Below are positions 3,655 through 5,368 of a stretch of DNA of 5,368 nucleotides, in pieces (within the stretch, counting starts at the first letter, position 1; each line of letters starts with the position of its first letter). Under the pieces are notes generated by a model, which ran no database searches, had not been told where the DNA came from, and saw only the letters and a list, made by a program, of their open reading frames with translations. Source of the DNA: Bradyrhizobium sp. GTDB lineage: Bacteria > Pseudomonadota > Alphaproteobacteria > Rhizobiales > Xanthobacteraceae. A program made the translations under genes and the position numbers. The stretch covers positions 1-5,368 of the forward strand of contig JAFAUV010000020.1 of NCBI GenBank assembly GCA_019243075.1, written 5' to 3'.

Positions 3655-5368
3655 ATGAATGCCCGAAGCAAGAAGCCTGCGGCCATCCGCCTGGTGATGG
3701 CCTTCGTGTTCCGCCACTGGCTGAAGCAGCCGGTGATGACGCTCATCACCGCCGCCGGCCTGTTGGGCGCCACCGTCGCCGACCTGTTCATGCCGGTGTT
3801 CTCCGGGCATCTGGTCGACGCCTTGACGCGGGGCGCCGGCAACCTCGAGGCACGCCATGCCGCGCTGATGGCGTTTGGCGGGATCGTGGCGCTGGGATTG
3901 GCCTCGATCGTGCTGCGCCTGATCGGCTTGCAGACGATCGTGCCGTTCACGCTGCGCATCATGTCCGATGTGGCGCAGGACGCATTCGTGCGCGTGCAGC
4001 GCTTCTCGACCGATTGGCACGCCAACTCCTTTGCCGGCTCGACGGTGCGCAAGGTGACGCGTGGCATGTGGGCGCTCGATCTCTACAACGACACCATCCT
4101 GTTGGCGCTGTTGCCGTCCTTGATGGTGCTGTTGGGATCGATGGTGCTGCTCGGCCTGCACTGGACCTCGCTTGGGCTCGTCATCGCCATCGGCGCGCTC
4201 ATCTATGTCTCGATGACGGTGGCGCTGTCGACGCTTTACATCGCGCCTGCCGCAAGGGTCTCCAACGCCTGGGACACCAGGGTCGGCGGCACCTTGGCCG
4301 ACGCCTTGACCTGCAATGCGGTGGTGAAGTCGTTCGGCGCGGAGACGCGCGAGGATGCGCGGCTAAAGCGCGTCGTCAGCCGCTGGCGCCGACGCGTCAA
4401 CCGCACCTGGCTGCGCTACAACGCCACCAACGCGGTGCAGCTATTGGTGCTGCTCTGCCTGCGCGGCTCCGTCATCGGCGGCTCGGTGCTGCTGTGGATC
4501 GCGGGCAAGGCCTCGCCCGGCGACGTCACCTATGTGCTGACGAGCTACTACGTCATCCACGCCTATCTGCGCGACGTCGGCATGCACATCAACAACCTGC
4601 AGCGCTCGGTGAACGACATGGAGGAGCTTGTCGAGATCCATGCCCAGCCGATCGGGATTGCCGATGCGCCGGACGCAAAGCCGATCCGCATCGATGGCGG
4701 GCGCATCCAGTTCGAAGGCGTCACCTTCCTCTATGGCGGCCATCGCGTGCCGCTCTATGACGGATTGTCGGTCGATATCCGCGCCGGCGAGCGCGTCGGC
4801 CTGGTCGGCCGTTCCGGCTCGGGCAAGACCACCTTCGTCAAGCTGGTGCAGCGGCTCCATGACGTCTCCGGCGGCCGCATCCTGGTCGACGGCCGCGACA
4901 TCGCCAAGGCGACGCAGCAATCGCTGCGCAGCCAGATCGCGATCGTGCAGCAGGAGCCGATCCTGTTCCACCGCACGCTGGCCGAGAACATCGCCTACGG
5001 CGCGCCGGGTGCCAGCATGGCTGCGATCGAGCAGGCCGCGCGGCTCGCCAATGCGCATGACTTCATCCTGCGCCTGCCGAAGGGCTACGGCACGCTGGTC
5101 GGCGAACGCGGCGTGAAATTGTCGGGCGGCGAGCGGCAGCGCGTGGCGCTGGCGCGCGCGTTCCTGGCCGACGCGCCGATCCTGATCCTGGACGAGGCGA
5201 CCTCGAGTCTCGATTCGGAATCGGAGGCACTGATCCAGGAGGCGATGGTGCGGCTGATGAAGGACCGCACCTCGATCGTGATCGCCCATCGCCTGTCGAC
5301 GGTGCGCAGTCTCGACCGCATCCTGGTGTTCGACCGCGGCAGGATCGCCGAGCAGGGCACCCATGCCG
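3655..5368 (+). CDS. ABC exporter half-transporter, membrane domain fused to ATPase domain (C-terminus off the right edge)
   Basis: An ATP-driven inner-membrane exporter subunit of the MsbA/multidrug (ABCB-like) type, expected to work as a dimer. 571 codons are visible; such proteins are about 580-620 residues, so only the end is missing. The membrane domain has six helices by eye (about 27-49, 71-92, 147-168, 172-195, 261-283, 290-306), with the coupling stretch 'SFAGSTVRKVTRGMWALD' (125-142). The ATPase domain starts near 348. It carries A-loop Y360, Walker A GRSGSGKTT (385-393, K391), Q-loop Q433 in VQQEPILF, signature LSGGERQR (489-496), Walker B ILILDE (509-514, E514), D-loop SLD (518-520) and switch H545 in IAHRLS. 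All catalytic residues are intact, so it should be active. The start chosen is the ATG at 3655, with weak GGA 7 bases upstream. The frame is open further up, but the upstream translation does not look protein-like; a TTG at 3613 is an alternative. It lies on the same strand as emrAB with its own likely promoter. The substrate is not predictable. Confidence 0.93.
   Translation, partial: MNARSKKPAAIRLVMAFVFRHWLKQPVMTLITAAGLLGATVADLFMPVFSGHLVDALTRGAGNLEARHAALMAFGGIVALGLASIVLRLIGLQTIVPFTLRIMSDVAQDAFVRVQRFSTDWHANSFAGSTVRKVTRGMWALDLYNDTILLALLPSLMVLLGSMVLLGLHWTSLGLVIAIGALIYVSMTVALSTLYIAPAARVSNAWDTRVGGTLADALTCNAVVKSFGAETREDARLKRVVSRWRRRVNRTWLRYNATNAVQLLVLLCLRGSVIGGSVLLWIAGKASPGDVTYVLTSYYVIHAYLRDVGMHINNLQRSVNDMEELVEIHAQPIGIADAPDAKPIRIDGGRIQFEGVTFLYGGHRVPLYDGLSVDIRAGERVGLVGRSGSGKTTFVKLVQRLHDVSGGRILVDGRDIAKATQQSLRSQIAIVQQEPILFHRTLAENIAYGAPGASMAAIEQAARLANAHDFILRLPKGYGTLVGERGVKLSGGERQRVALARAFLADAPILILDEATSSLDSESEALIQEAMVRLMKDRTSIVIAHRLSTVRSLDRILVFDRGRIAEQGTHA

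Noticed and set aside
4014..4760. 248-codon plus-strand frame overlapping the ABC gene
   Set aside because: It is an out-of-frame Arg/Ala/His-rich reading of the ABC gene, with no domain.
4441..5364. 307-codon minus-strand frame opposite the ABC ATPase domain
   Set aside because: The plus strand carries every ABC ATPase motif in one open frame; the minus frame is a GC-driven shadow with low-complexity Asp/Arg/His content.

Overview
This is a high-GC window with strong G/C bias at codon third positions. Its gene content and protein sequences fit an alphaproteobacterium, most plausibly of the Bradyrhizobium/Rhodopseudomonas kind. The taxon is inferred from style and remembered family resemblance, not from a search. 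The locus looks like an accessory but recognisable drug or small-molecule efflux region.

Left part (1-349): the first 53 codons of a TetR-family repressor run leftward off the window (start ATG at 159, minus strand). It is divergent from an efflux operon. Between them, at 245-267, lies a perfect inverted repeat with 11-base arms around one central base. The same palindrome supplies a TTGACC -35 box to each of two back-to-back promoters, one rightward (-10 GATAAT at 268-273) and one leftward (-10 TATTTT at 243-238). A repressor bound there would shut off both its own gene and the operon.

Middle part (350-3360): a two-gene emrAB-type operon. emrA (350-1732) is a membrane-fusion/adaptor protein. 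It has an unusual N-terminal cytosolic tail that carries six 15-bp tandem repeats encoding a Leu-Asp-Lys-Gln-Gly-like pentapeptide. emrB (1774-3360) is a 14-helix DHA2-type major-facilitator drug:H+ antiporter. Together they would form the inner-membrane and periplasmic parts of a tripartite pump. The outer-membrane channel is not in the window.

Right part (3361-5368): a 294-base gap contains a good sigma70-like promoter (TTGCAA, 17 bp, TATAAA), a strong ribosome binding site and a 23-codon small ORF (3425-3496) of unknown function. After a 158-base stretch comes a large ABC exporter half-transporter (membrane domain plus ATPase domain). It starts at about 3655 and is still open at the right edge, with all canonical ATPase motifs present. 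It may be expressed from its own promoter or by read-through from emrAB.

There are no RNA genes, CRISPR arrays, insertion sequences or integration scars that I can see. The most interesting points are the single shared operator-promoter palindrome, the pentapeptide repeat tail on EmrA, and the small ORF with a strong ribosome binding site ahead of the ABC exporter.
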